Notes: generated by a model not told the origin, from the sequence alone. A DNA stretch of 64,000 nucleotides from Reticulitermes speratus (GCA_021186555.1 JAJKFL010000026.1:4355709-4419708); one strand, 5' to 3'. Numbered from the stretch's first letter, positions 22,861 to 35,135 are shown. Made by a program: numbers and translations.

Positions 22861-23483
22861 TTCCCCATTCAATAACATTTAAATCACGAACCAAGTAATA
22901 GTATATCTCGAGTTCTACAAACTTTTACTAGACAGTAATATTTTCGACTTTGTGGACATGACAATTCTCTGCTCTCAACTCTTAAACTAAGCTTCCAGCT
23001 GTGCCGAAGAACATAGCTACAGCAACCAAAACATACCTGTACAACCGCCTATGAACCCAACGACGCCCTCACTCGCCGACCACCTCTGAGGACACCCTCA
23101 TGCGCCGAACACATCTGACAAACTGCTTCGATGAACAGGATAGAGGCCCAGTATGGTACGCTGTCTCCCCACTCGAACCAAACCGCTCCCTGTGCATGCA
23201 GCGGTATTGGGCCTGTCTGTCAACAGGTCGTCAGTAGAACTTCATAATGAGGTAATCTTACGTTCTGTTATTTATAAAGCTTTGATGTGACAGTTTACAG
23301 TAAATAACAAATTCTTATTTAATATAAAATTATCACAACTGGACTGTTTCTGTACGTTATCCACCTTTCTCACCCAGTCATAATTTCAAATCGTGTTCAA
23401 TTTCAGCATCTGTGATTTTACATTTTAGGGTCCGACAAATGAAAATGTGTTTAATGAAGAACGCATGTCATTCTGTCAGTCAG

Positions 23484-24425
23484 TATTTAAATACCTTTTC
23501 AAACACACAAACTTATTACTTATTTAGCACAATAGACCCAACAAATCCCCCAAAACTGAACACATGTATTGTTTCACGTCCACGCGTTTTCTACGTCACA
23601 AAATTTACACCTGACGCACGACGACAGCTTGTGTACAGTTGACAGTTGTGTACAAATGATTAAATAGTGTAGTTCCGATTGCATGTATGTATATCAGGGA
23701 CAAATCTCTGAAACCGAACATGACACTCTAGATAGATGTCTTTTTGAAATGAAATTATAAAATTTATGATATTTACGCTTTCTGGATATTTTTGTAGGCA
23801 AAATGGCAGGGCGACTAATCAATGAATAGAAATGATAGAAATAGTAGTCTATTTGGTGTCGCTTAATATCTTCAGGACCGCTTTATCGACATGGAGGAAG
23901 AATGTGGGACAGTGGTGTGACATCACGTTGACTAGCCAGTACACTGCAGAAGGGAGCGCATGCGTGCAGTTCGATACAAATCACCTGGTGATTTGATACA
24001 CAGTCAAGTCTAAAAGGCCTCATTAGAGGTACGTCACAGTATTTGTTGATACAATCAACCCTACAACCCACTCTTAAAAATGACGACAAATTTAACCGGG
24101 GGTTTTAATTACCAAAAAAATATTCATGAACCACTTCATGGATTCTAGCATGAATCAGGAACCTAACCCTGAAAGCCTGTCTGTAAAGTACAAAATGAAA
24201 CCCAGACGTCCGTAATTAAATTACTTTCATCGTAGGTCAGTTTCTCCCAACAAAACCATTCACTTTTCCACTAATCAAATTACTCAAAACAACGTTCAGG
24301 GACTAAACCTCAAGACTCAACCCTATCAATACAGTACAATCTCACACCCTAACATTGGTACCATAAATATTTTCCTTGTAGGTCACTACGTCACAACGAC
24401 ATGCAGCCCGACATTAAAACGAAAC
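23484..24425. other. no gene recognised
   Basis: Unique-looking AT-rich sequence between the segmental duplication and the next hairpin element. No supported coding region. Confidence 0.4.
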
Positions 24426-24533
24426 ATCAAAACGCAATTTTAAAATTATTTACTCCGTGCATCTTGAATCAATATTTTTAATGTACCAACTAACTGCACT
24501 TATAATATATACGACATTATAGCCACTTAACTT

Positions 24534-24572
24534 TGACATGTTTCGGCATGACAATGCCATCTTCACGGAGTA
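24534..24572 (-). ncRNA. degenerate hammerhead motif
   Basis: Minus strand: GTGAAGA (consensus CTGANGA, first C changed to G), stem II GGCAT/ATGCC, then GAAACATGTC. Stem I is poor. Likely inactive. Confidence 0.5.
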
Positions 24573-25172
24573 CATACCACGCTTAAAACCATTTATAGTC
24601 AAATGAATTACACCTACAAAATTCATACCTTTCGATCAAAGTTTTTGTATGGATAACATTTGTTAATTTCCTACTGTACTATGGATATATATTATAAGTC
24701 ATATATGTCCATAGTACAATAGGAAATTCACAACCTTTTATCCATATAATAACTGATATTAACTGCAGAGTTCATTCAAAGTTACAAATTTCATAGCCGT
24801 AATTCATTTCACTATAAACGGTGGTAGCTCGGCGACATGTCCATCACACGAAACATATGCAAATACACTTGCTCAATTTGTATACAACACAATGAACTTG
24901 TAAGTGTGTATTGGTTTGCGGACTGTAATGTTCTACCTATATAATAATTATAATATTTCAACTCTAACACATTAGCATCCATCCTTATGATCGGATGCTA
25001 CCAATACAACGTAATCTATTAGCTAGTACAAACAAGGACCAATGTCTTCCATGAAGAGTCTGCTACACGCTTGGCATCATGGGAAAACAGGATGGCCAAC
25101 CAAACACCAAAGGCTGCCAACCCCACCTAAATACACCAAGGACTGAACAAACGGTTTTAAACTTGGCATGTA

Positions 25173-25210
25173 CTTCCTGAAGACGGCAGTCATGCGAAAA
25201 CATATAGGAG
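25173..25210 (+). ncRNA. degenerate hammerhead motif
   Basis: CTTC, CTGAAGA (25177-25183), a weakened stem II CGGCAGTCATGCG, then AAAACATATA and GGAG. Stem I CTTC/GGAG is kept, while stem II and the GAAAC box have decayed. Confidence 0.5.
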
Positions 25211-25409
25211 TAGGAGTGAAGTGATTGTAACGTCATACATATTATAAGTGCACTTGGTTGGTACATTAAACAAAAATATCAAAACGCAAATTTTGGGGGA
25301 TCAAACGGAAAAACCTAACCTCCGTTCCACGTTACAAACCAAACACATATCATTCAGTATTTGTCAGATACTTAAGCAAAAATGAGAATACAAATGGCCA
25401 ATGCATCTG

Positions 25410-26830
25410 CTACTTATGCATTTCAAGAAAGTCCAAAGGGAAGTTTTGTATATTACCATCATTCAGTGTGGTATACCCATGAAATTAGATACGTTATTTA
25501 AAATGTGTTTAAATGAAAACTATAGTAAAGCCCATATAACAAAACACATGTCTACACATTTCATATTCAGAATGGTCTCAAACAAGAAGATGCTTTACCA
25601 CCATCAACTTTAAAGTTCATTTTAGTATATGACATTAGGAAGGTTAAGGAAAACCAGGGTGGGCTGAAAATGAATTGCTATGTCACCCTCTGGTCTACAA
25701 TGACGACATAAACTTATGTGGCAAGAACATAAATGGGTTGCCATCAAGAAAAACACAGAAGCTTCTTTAATTGCTATTAAGATGGTTGGTCTCGAAATAA
25801 ATGCTGAGAAAACCAGTATATATTCATCTCTCATCAACAGAATGCATGGTGAAAGCACAACCTTAAAGACAGTTAATAAATCCTTTCAAAATATTGTAAT
25901 GACCCGGATGCAGGGATCCTGGGTTCCGTCCCCAGTTCGGCGACTGAGGTGGGGGTGGTTTGGGGCGCTGGTGCCTAAACAATCCCCTGAACTCGCAGTC
26001 TTCAGGTCTGATACACTGAAGTCTGATACATATCTCACACCCCTCTTCTGTCCTCGCCTTCTTCACAAAAAGCACAAGGGTTACAAAACTCTGTTTCCCA
26101 ACTTGCTGCTAGACAAAACACACTTGAAGGAATGTGTTGCATGCTTGCTGTGCGGGGGTGCAGCTTGTGGTCAGAGGGCGACCAAGAACCCTTGGATGCT
26201 ACAATATCGAAAAGTTCACATATTTTGGATTGACACTAACAAATCAAAATTACATGCATGTAGAAATTAGAAGTGGATTAAATTCAGGGAATGCTTCCTA
26301 AAATTCACTTCACAATCTTTTGTTTTGTCATTTGCTACCTAAAGACATGAAGACCAAAACATGCGGAGCTAGAATTTCCTCTGTTGTTTTACATGGGTGT
26401 AAAACCCGGTCTCTCACATTATGGGGGAAAAAAAAGGCTGATTGTGTCTAAGAGCACGGAGCCGACGAAGACATTTGGGTCCAAGTTGAAGCAACAGGAG
26501 GGACGAGAAAACTGCACAATGAGGAGCTTCATAATTTGTAATCCTTACCAAATATTATTCAGAATTGGTGGGGCAAGTGTCACACATAGGGTCAAGAGAA
26601 CTGCATACCAGCGTTTGGTAGGGAAACCTTAGTGAGAGCTACCACTTGGAAGAACCAGGCATAGATGTGAGAACAATATTAAAATAGATCTTAGAGAAAT
26701 GGCATGGGAGGGACGGCATGTACTGGATTCATCTCGCTCAGGACAGGTTGTTGTGAACACAGTAACAAACCTCTGGCTTACATGCACTGTGGGGAATTTC
26801 TTCTCTAGCTTCTCAACAAGTAGTTACGTA
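25410..26830 (+). pseudogene. LINE reverse transcriptase, C-terminal half, decayed and interrupted
   Basis: Fragments of a non-LTR retrotransposon ORF in changing frames, with several stops. In order: LYITIIQCGIPMKLDTLFKM and NYSKAHITKHMS (about 25450-25560); QNGLKQEDALPP (about 25570); IRKVKENQGGLKMN; the catalytic box YNDD (25696-25707), where the family has YADD; KNTEASLIAIKMVGLEINAE; then, after a SINE insertion at 25897-26202, FTYFGLTLTNQN, RSGLNSGNAS and LHGCKTRSLTLWG; and at the end IKIDLREMAWEGRH and VVNTVTNLWLTC (to about 26790). These match, from memory, a LINE tail common in insect genomes (pattern WSLTLRE ... WAGHVARM ... WRALVNTVMNLRVP). I do not assign a clade. Confidence 0.8.
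25897..26202 (+). mobile_element. tRNA-derived SINE inserted in the LINE
   Basis: This 306-bp block splits the LINE reading between KSFQN and the block starting FTYFG. It is flanked by AATATTG (25890-25896) and AATATCG (26203-26209). Near its start CTGGG-TTCCGTC-CCCAG (25919-25935) forms a perfect T-arm stem and loop and overlaps a B-box-like string. The remaining body is not recognised. Confidence 0.65.
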
Positions 26831-27350
26831 GCCTAGCCTATGTATGCCAATAAAATGAAACCTCAAACCCTAGGACCTTTGCCCAATAGTTTGTTGCAGT
26901 TTAATTTATCCCATTGAAACGAAACCTGAAATCATAAACCCTGTTGGTAAAAAGGATCCTTAAAGCCTAGTGTCTGCCACTACAGATATAAATAACCTGT
27001 AACCAAGTGATATAAATTAACACATGTTGCAATGAAAGGAAAAGGTAAAGTTGTCTCTGTGCTAACAAAACAACATGCCATGATGGATGCTGGGTGGACC
27101 CCAAAGGTGTTTGGGATCATCTGAAGCAGAGAAAGTCTCTCGCCCTGCCAGAAGTCGAAACCCCCGATCCCCCCTCCCCAACTTCTCATTTGAATAAAGT
27201 TTGTGTAGTACAACATAAGTTACTGTGTATGATTACAAAACACTGGCATATATATGTCTTACCAGGTAAACTTACAAAATCCTGAAGATGACAAACAGGA
27301 CTCATATCACAAAATTCACGGTTCTCACAGCAATGCTACTGATGATTCAT
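26831..27350. other. no gene recognised
   Basis: Contains CATGATGGATGCTGGGTGG- and GAAACCCCCGATCCCCC-like text that may be a SINE remnant (about 27080-27180), not defined well enough to call. Confidence 0.3.
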
Positions 27351-27351
27351 T

Positions 27352-27543
27352 TCTTCAGGGATGTGACAGTGTCATTGGCTGAGTAGATCCTAATGTTTCA
27401 AAGGAACATAATGCTTTCACGTTCAAGAGTCAAGAAGTTCAAGGAAGTCCTTCTTGGACTCCTCGACTCTGAAGGTAAATGCATGATGTTCCTTTGAAAT
27501 GTCAGGAACCACTCACCCAGCGACACATCACATCCCAAAGTCC
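27352..27543. repeat. foldback hairpin (GTGACAC-type family) with nested inner hairpin
   Basis: The left arm CTTCAGGGATGTGACAGTGT pairs with the right arm, whose complement reads GACTTTGGGATGTGATGTGT. The inner pair ATGTTTCAAAGGAACAT / ATGTTCCTTTGAAATGT continues the stem. The centre holds AAGAAGTTCAAGGAAGTCC-like inner palindromes. Confidence 0.75.
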
Positions 27544-28655
27544 AGAATGCTCAGCATTCAATTTCTACATACATCTCAAATAAATCTCACGTTGCCACCA
27601 TGAAGGGACTAGAAAAAAATCACAAAACCCTGAACAAGCTGAGACTAGAAGCTAGAAACTCAGAATAAGAAGCTGGAATGCTAACCACTTGATTTTGAAA
27701 TCTGGGTCCTGCTCATGAAAACTGAGAACTTTGTATGGTTGTGCCTACATCTCGATACTCTATACCACAAATGTGTTCCACTCCAGGTATTTATTTCTTT
27801 GCACATTGCTGTCCTAACTCACGGTGTTCACAATCAAGTAACAAGCTTCAATTTTTTCAAGCAACAATTATAACAATAGTACATCCATCCCCTTAATGGA
27901 CTTTCAGGATTAGGCTGCATGAAGGAATGAAGAGTTCCCAACATTTTGCATAACATTACAGTAGCTATTTAATATAAGGCCTATTATAGGGCTTGTATTA
28001 AATTTCCCCTTGGCCTATGAACCACACCACAATGGCACACAGGAGACGGGACTGTAATGTCAACCAATACATGAGAAAATCTTCACTCCTCTACACAGCC
28101 TTATTGCAATAGTGAATCCAACGCACTGCAGGCCAGTATCACAACCCCACACACATGTTTTGCAATGGCACACTAAGAGAACGATGCAGCTAAAATCTAA
28201 CACATATCAAATCATTCAGTTACCATTAATTACACAAAATTTAATCAGAATTGAATCATGTGTTAGCTACACCAGACTTATCTCTGTTGCAGACACCAGA
28301 TGTCATGAAAACTCTATCACAGATTCTGCATACAGCATCATAAATTTCAAAATCTTTCACCTTTCTAGTCACAGAATCATTTTGAAACCAGAATATATTT
28401 CCTGAATTTATCTGCGTTGTATAAAACGATTTAGTTACAACCACACAGTGTAAACTAAATGTTTTGGTTCATTCAACCCAGTAACAAATTCTATTGATAA
28501 TTATGCTGCTGGTGGTTATGAAACCATACTACAATATGGAGATCTATTCAAGCAGACTCCAATCTTTTCAATCAAATTGTCCTTCATTTTATTATTCTAT
28601 ATTCTAATAGTCACAATTCAATATTATCTTGCATACATCCAAACATTCCAAGCAA

Positions 28656-29218
28656 AACTTCTTATTATTAGAAAACCAACTAATTGCACATACAAAGCAC
28701 ATAGTATACATACATGTGAGTTTCCCTCTACAGGTTTTGGCAGTCAACCGCCATCATCAGGGAGTTAACACCTAAAACTTATACCTTTGGAAACTAATGA
28801 AGCCATTATTTATGTAAAATAAGTTAAATTAACATAACATAGTTACTGTAAAATAAAACGTATCAATTGATTATATGTTTGGCTTAAATTTTCTTACAAG
28901 TTTTTCAATCCCTTAAATACATAGTGCATGAATTTAATTACAGTCTGTTGTGCTAAGACTATAATAAATTTATGCACTATACATTTAAGGGATTAGAAAA
29001 ACCTCTAACCAATTTTAAGTCAAACATATATCAGTTGATACTGGCTTCATTACGTTTTAAACAATGTAAGTTTTAGGTGTTATTCCTGATGATGGCGGTC
29101 GACCGCCGAAACATGTAGGAGGGAAAATCATATGTTTACGTACTATATGCTTTGTATGTGCAATTAGTTGGTTCTTTAATAATAAGTACAGGTTGCACAG
29201 AATGAATTATATTAAAAA
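28656..29218 (+). mobile_element. Penelope-like hairpin element with hammerhead motifs, copy B
   Basis: Flanked by ATTCCAAGCAA (28645-28655 and 29219-29229), as in copy A. The plus-strand hammerhead (29082-29123, core CTGATGA 29086-29092, GAAACATGTA) is intact. The minus-strand one (28721-28765) has the same AAAAC change as copy A. The tail motif is mutated here (GTTGCACAG). Confidence 0.78.
29082..29123 (+). ncRNA. hammerhead ribozyme motif with complete core
   Basis: The core, stem II and stem III are identical to the motif at 21704-21735. Upstream the stem I strand reads ATTC instead of CTTC, so stem I is weaker. Confidence 0.68.
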
Positions 29219-29489
29219 ATTCCAAGCAATATACAATTACGCAGGCATTTACATTATTAGGTACAGTATATGCAAGACACATATAACCTGCTGCGGTTTA
29301 CATGAATTACTTTTACCTGCTCTGTTTCAGGCAGAGTCCGAATGGTACCAATGTGTTCAGTCATTCAGGGCTTGCCTCACAAAGCGACAAACAGAATGGG
29401 ATAGTCGACGTCCCCCAAGCCACATCAAACACGCCAATCTCTGAAAGAAGAATTATGTCCTTCTGAAGCACGTCTGGGTTGCTCAACAG

Positions 29490-30990
29490 CAACTACAAAA
29501 CACATGACACTAGCAAATTTTTCCTCCTTACCTCATACACCTACATCAAGACGCAGGGGCCATGGCCACACAGACCATCTTGTCAGTACGTCAAGACGCA
29601 GGGGCCATGGCCACACAGAACATCTTGTCAGTAGGCATGAGGTGAGTAGGCCAAAACTTCAGGGTTGCAAAATAGTAACTACAAAACACATGACACTCGC
29701 AAAATATCCTCCCTACCTCATACACCTACGTCAAGACGCAGGGGCCATAGCCACACAGAATATCTTGTCAGTACGTCAAGACGCAGGGGCCATGGCCACA
29801 CAGAACATCTTGTCAGTAGGCATGAGGTGAGTAGGCCGAAACTTCAGGGTTGCAAAATAGTAACTACAAAACACATGACACTCGCAAATTTTTCCTCCTT
29901 ACCTCATACACCTACGTCAAGACGCAGGGGCCATGGCCACACAGAACATCTTGTCAGTACGTCAAGACGCAGGGGCCATGGCCACACAAAACATCTTGTC
30001 AGTAGGCATGAGGTGAGTAGGCCGAAACTTCAGGGTTGCAAAATGGTAACTACAAAACACATGACACTTGCAAATTTTTCCTCCTTACCTCATACACCTA
30101 CGTCAAGACGCAGGGGCCATGGCCACACAGAACATCTTGTCACTACGTCAAGACGCAGGGGCCATGGCCACACAGAACATCTTGTCAGTAGGCATGAGGT
30201 GCGTAGGGCGAAACTTCAAGGTTGCACAACAGCAACTACAAAACACATCACACTCGCAAATTTTTCCTCCTTACCTCATACACCTACGTCAAGACGCAGG
30301 GGCCATGGCCACACAGACCATCTTGTCAGTACGTCAAGACGCAGGGGCCATGGCCACACAGAACATCTTGTCAGTAGGCATGAGGTGCGTAGGCCGAAAC
30401 TTCAGGGTTGCAAAATAGTAACTACAAAACACATCACACTTGCAAATTTTTCCTCCTTACCTCATACACCTACGTCAAGACGCAGGGGCCATGGCCATAC
30501 AGAACATCTTGTCAGTATGTCAAGACGCAGGGGCCATGGCCACACAGAACATCTTGTCAGTAGGCATGAGGTGAGTAGGCCGAAACTTCAGGGTTGCAAA
30601 ATAGTAACTACAAAACACATGACACTTGCAAATTTTTCCTCCTTACCTCATACACCTACGTCAAGACTCAGGGGCCATGGCCACACAGAACATCTTGTCA
30701 CTACGTCAAGATGCAGGGGCCATGGCCACACAGAACATCTTGTCAGTAGGCATGAGGTGCGTAGGGCGAAACTTCAAGGTTGCACAATAGCAACTACAAA
30801 ACACATCACACTCGCAAATTTTTCCTCCTTACCTCATACACGTACGTCAAGATGCAGGGGCCATGGCCACACAGAACATCTTGTCACTACGTCAAGACGC
30901 AGGGGCCATGGCCACACAGAACATCTTTTCAGTAGGCATGAGGTGCGTAGGCCAAAACTTCAGGGTTGCACAATAGCAACTCCTCCTTCC
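29490..30990 (+). repeat. 186-bp satellite, copy B (8 units)
   Basis: GGCATGAGG starts at 29634, 29819, 30005, 30191, 30377, 30563, 30749 and 30935, that is a 185-186 bp period. The unit carries two subrepeats with the 10-bp palindrome GGCCATGGCC. As 186 is 62 codons without a stop in one frame, a 447-codon ORF (29665-31008) runs through the whole array. It has no start context, no domain and decays in copy A, so I treat it as an artefact. Confidence 0.93.
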
Positions 30991-31925
30991 CCATTCAATA
31001 ACATTTAAATCACGAACCAAGTAATAGTATATCTCGAGTTCTACAAACTTTTACTAGACAGTAATATTTTTGACTTTGTGGACATGACAATTCTCTTTTC
31101 TCAATTCCTAAACTAAGCCTCCAGCTGTGCCGAAGAACCTAGCTACAGCAACCAAAACGTACCTGTACAACCGCCTATGAACCCAACGACGCCCTCACTC
31201 GCCGACCACCTCTGAGGACACCCTCACGCGCTGATCACCTCTGACGAACTGCTTCGATGAACAGGATAGAGGCCCAGTATGGTACGCTGTCTCCCCACTC
31301 GAACCAAACCGCTCCCTGTGCATGCAGCGGTATTGGGCCTGTCTGTCAACAGGTCGTGAGCAGAACTTCATAATGGGGTAATCTTACGTTTTGTTATTTA
31401 TAAAGCTTTGATGTGACAGTTTACAGTAAATAACAAATTCTTATTTAATATAAAATTATCACAACTGGACTGTTGCTGTACATTAAATGAAAAAAGTGTT
31501 TCTTGAAGAACGCATGTCATTCTGTCAGTCCTAATACATTGGGATCAAAATAGAAAACAGGATCCAAAAATAAATCTACTTTTTACACTACAGACTACCT
31601 TCATGGAACACAGAACTTCTTAGAAGCTAATGGCTCAACACCTAGATACAACAAATTCTCAGCCTGTTATGGAACCCAAATACTCTCCTCAGAACCCTGT
31701 TCTCAGTCATCCTCAGTGTTCTTTCCTCAGAATGAGAAACAACGTTCCATTTCCATGCAATCGAGCATTTTGTACACTTCAATATTTAAATATTTAGACA
31801 GACAGCGTCTAATGGTCGAATATTCTTAATATTGTGGTCTCCGTATGAGAGGTGTGTCATAAACTGAGCAGTGTTAACTTCTTCTTTCTTAATATACATG
31901 AGGTTTTAATTTAAAAATGTTACAG

Positions 31926-31999
31926 AAAAAAAAAAAAAAAAGAGAGAGAGAGAGAGAGAGACAGAGAGAGAGGGGGGGGGGGGAGAGGAAAAAAAAAGA
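31926..31999. repeat. pure purine tract: A-run, (GA)n, G-run, A-run
   Basis: A16 passes into about 11 GA repeats with one C, then about 11 G, then GAGAGG and more A. A single-strand purine block of about 70 bp. Confidence 0.9.
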
Positions 32000-32162
32000 A
32001 AAGAGCAGCATTGTCTTACTACTGTAAATCCCAGTACATGTGGCATAACTGAATTTAAATAAGTATGAGAGCAAAACCAGAAATAATGTACGAATATTTT
32101 CTGCAATTTATTACCTCTGTGTCATTTCACAGATCAATCACACCAACTGCTGCACTCCTCCT

Positions 32163-33025
32163 TCATATGCATGCGAGGTGAGTAGGCCAAAACTTCACGG
32201 TTGCACAATAGCAACTACAAAACACATCACATTCGCAAATTTTTCCTCCTTACCTCACACCTACGTCAAGACGCAGGGGCCAAGACACAGGGGCCATGGC
32301 CACACAGAACATCTTGTCAGTAGGCATGAGGTGTGTAGGCCGAAACTAAAAAGTTGCACAATAGCAACTACAAAACACATCACACTCGCAAATTTTCCCT
32401 CCTTACCTCACACACCTACGTCAATCCTCAGATGTGGTTATGGACTCTATCATCACCAGTTTAATGGTTGTGTTTTTCCTTTTACACAATCGGTACAAAA
32501 TCCAAACAAAACATAAATTAAGCTACATTCCTTCAGTAATTAATTGTGAAATGTAAGACAATATGAATCTGACCCAGTCTACAAGCTACTCTTTCCCCCA
32601 CTCAATAATATTTAAATCTCGAACCAAGTAATAGTATAACTCAAGTTCTACAAATTTTTACTAGACAGTAATATTTTCAACTTTGTGGACACCACAATTC
32701 TCTGCTCTCATTTCCTAAACTAAGCCTCCAGCTGTGCCGAAGAACCTAGCTACACCAACCGAAACGTACATGTACACCCTCACGCACCGACAACCTATGA
32801 TGAACTGCTTCGAAGAACAGGATAGCGGCCAGTAGGGTACGCTGTCTCCCCACTCAAACAAAACCGCTGCCTGTGCATGCAGCGGCATTGGGCCGGTCTG
32901 TCAACAGGTGGTCTGCAGAACTTCATAATGGGGCAATCTCACGTTTTGCTATTTATAAAGCTTTGACGTGACATTTTACATTAAATAACAAATTCTTATT
33001 TAATATAAAATTATCAAAACTAGAC
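32163..33025 (+). repeat. segmental duplication, partial copy C
   Basis: Two decayed units of the 186-bp satellite (32172-32430), about 150 bp of unrelated sequence, then the shared tail from about 32600 (CTCGAACCAAGTAATAGTAT, GCATGCAGCGGCATTGGGCC) to TTATTTAATATAAAATTATC at about 33017. More diverged than A and B. Confidence 0.82.
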
Positions 33026-34530
33026 TTGCTGAGGGAGATGATCTAACAAAATTACATGAACTCATTTACCTATTAAATCAGTAATGAGCAACATGGATGC
33101 CCTACCTATGAACGTCAAAAAATTAATGCTGCAGCACGTAGTAATACACAGACACCTTAAACGGTTATAATGCTAGTCACTCGACACGCTTATCTAATAA
33201 AATGGTAGTCTTTAACCAGCAAGCAACACGTTCCCTATTCACGATGATTTGAATCTCGAAATGAACAACGGTAGCACCAGAGTTCTAGAAATATCTAACT
33301 GCCAATTATACTCCCGACGTTACGATCACGATAAATTATCATTCATTATGCAACGGGACTGCTAATATGGAACACACAAGATTTATTCTAACTCTCCTAA
33401 ACATATAAAGTCAGGCAATTTGCAGATCACTCACCACTACTGAACATCGTCACCCGTGGATATGAACCTGACAACATGGCCGCCTCAGCATCGTACAAAT
33501 TTAAAATTCCTTTCAACAATATAAATCTAGTCCCTCTACATGCTTACCTAACACAGTACTGGTCTTTAATATGAAACCTCAATAGAAGACGGTAACGCTA
33601 GATATCAATTAAGTGCACCTACATCTTCGTAAGGCAAATAACACTCTCCACTCCATGAACAACTAGCATTTACTACCTTCGTCTTCACCACCAACCACCG
33701 CCACGTCCACATCACAATAACGTACAGACATTCTAAGCTGTGCGGATCAGAATTAAGCCACGTAAGCCACGTCACTCCGTTGAAGAGTCAATCGGATAAT
33801 GACGTAACATCCGTACTGCTCCGCCATCTCTCGATGCACTATAGTAAATGCGTCGTTAAATCATGCCCCAGTGGTGAGATGTTAGTGCTACAGTCTGTCA
33901 CACAGCGCACCGTCATTTCTATGATTCTAGTTACAACATATTTTCAAACTGTTAACACGTCTTCCATCCTGCATATACTAAACGATTTATACCATATTTC
34001 GCCTTCAGTGTTGGCCACCTTCAATAATGTGTTATACACAATTACAGGAATTAAAACTACTAATAATAATAGGTATAATATTAAATATACAGTTAAGTTT
34101 CATGTTACATGAAGAATTTACATAACACTGGTCTACATGAATTTTGCTGTTTCGATTTTGCAGCTTGATTCATATGAAGTGTTGTGTGCTGATTCCAGAA
34201 ATGTTATTACTTTTTTTATATCACATACCATTTTGTAGTAATTTTAGTAATTCTATAATAATACTTTAAAAAAATTGTTTGCAGTGCAATAACAGAACTT
34301 TTAATATCATAGTCAAAAGACACACTAAATTAAGTAGTTATGGATTTGGCAATATTGTTTTATTGTAGAAGACAGCTTATTTCATAGAGATGGCAGCACT
34401 TTTCACTGTCGTAAGGGCTGTGACTAGATAGCAAGTACTGCAACTACTGCTGAGCAAGATATTCCAGTACATGTTAACAACAGTGATTTCCCTGGCCAAA
34501 TCTTGTGCTTTTGTGTACTTGTTGTGCCAA
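33026..34530. other. no gene recognised
   Basis: No coding region, element end or array could be supported in this stretch. Confidence 0.4.
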
Positions 34531-34954
34531 AACAATGCAAAGAAGACAGTGTCTGAACAATCCAAATGTATTTTGCTACATCTGTGGGAAAGAAGAAGGC
34601 CCTGCAGTTTGGCATACCAATGGTATGGCGTCAGCCAATAAACCATGTTGACTGCTATTTTTGTATGCGTACACTGAAAGGATTCAATACAAAAAATAAG
34701 AAAGCAATTACTTATCCCAATTTGCCTTCTGCCATAAGACCTGTGCCACATGGTCCTGATATACCAGTGCCTAATCCTCCTAAGCAACTTCGTACACTGC
34801 AGGCTGAATCAAGTGCCACTCCCAATGAATCATCAGAGGATTCTGAACATGGTACCAACACACATGGCACACCTGAACCTTTCACCCAAACTGAACTGAA
34901 TGTTAGTTAATAATTACGTACCAACGAATGCACTACACTGTTTTTATGATTTCA

Positions 34955-34998
34955 GTACCTACATATGTTTCGGCACTTTTGTGCCATCCTCAGGGTTT
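34955..34998 (-). ncRNA. hammerhead ribozyme motif with complete core
   Basis: Minus strand: stem I ACC, core CTGAGGA (plus-strand 34987-34993), stem II GGCAC/GTGCC with an AAAA loop, GAAAC, the palindrome ACATATGT, then A and GGT. All invariant core positions (CUGANGA, GAAA, GUH) are met. Confidence 0.7.
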
Positions 34999-35135
34999 GC
35001 TGTCGAAAGTTCACAGTCCTAATGCATCAGGTTCACTTTCACAATACGTAACTCTTGCAAAGTTACCATCACTGCACTTCACTGACGTAGTAATTGGTTC
35101 CCTGATGCATTAGGCCTGTGAACTTTCGACGGCAA

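Larger units (their letters stand above)
20862..23483 (+). repeat. segmental duplication, copy A
   Basis: Direct copy of 28244-31532. It holds, in order, the 417-bp-repeat sequence, the hairpin element, a junction ending TGTTTCAGGCAG, the 186-bp array (4 units against 8 in copy B) and a shared tail from CATTTAAATCACGAACCAAG to AGAACGCATGTCATTCTGTC. The shared tail recurs in part at 32580-33025. Copy B lacks about 90 bp found here near 23345-23430. Confidence 0.9.
24438..25277 (-). mobile_element. Penelope-like hairpin element, minus orientation
   Basis: An 840-bp insertion between 12-bp duplications ATCAAAACGCAA (24426-24437 and 25278-25289). The tail is on the left here: 24438-24470 (33 nt) holds CCGTGCATC, the inverse of GATGCACGG (24455-24463). 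The arm box ACCAACTAACTGCAC is at 24485-24499 and its partner GTGCACTTGGTTGGT near 25250. Both arms carry hammerhead-like cores (24534-24572 minus, 25173-25210 plus). The interior has a second strong hairpin at about 24652-24762 and weaker pairing between 24595-24650 and 24775-24830. No coding capacity. Confidence 0.75.
28244..31532 (+). repeat. segmental duplication, copy B
   Basis: Direct copy of 20862-23483, about 7.4 kb downstream. Same internal order, with a longer 186-bp array (8 units). The hairpin element inside has the same length (563 bp) and the same target duplication as in copy A, so the duplication happened after that insertion. Confidence 0.9.

Noticed and set aside
29665..31008. 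447-codon ORF rich in HTEHLVS and RRRGHGH repeats
   Set aside because: It is a frame left open by the 186-bp satellite period. No start context or domain, and the frame is broken by indels in copy A.
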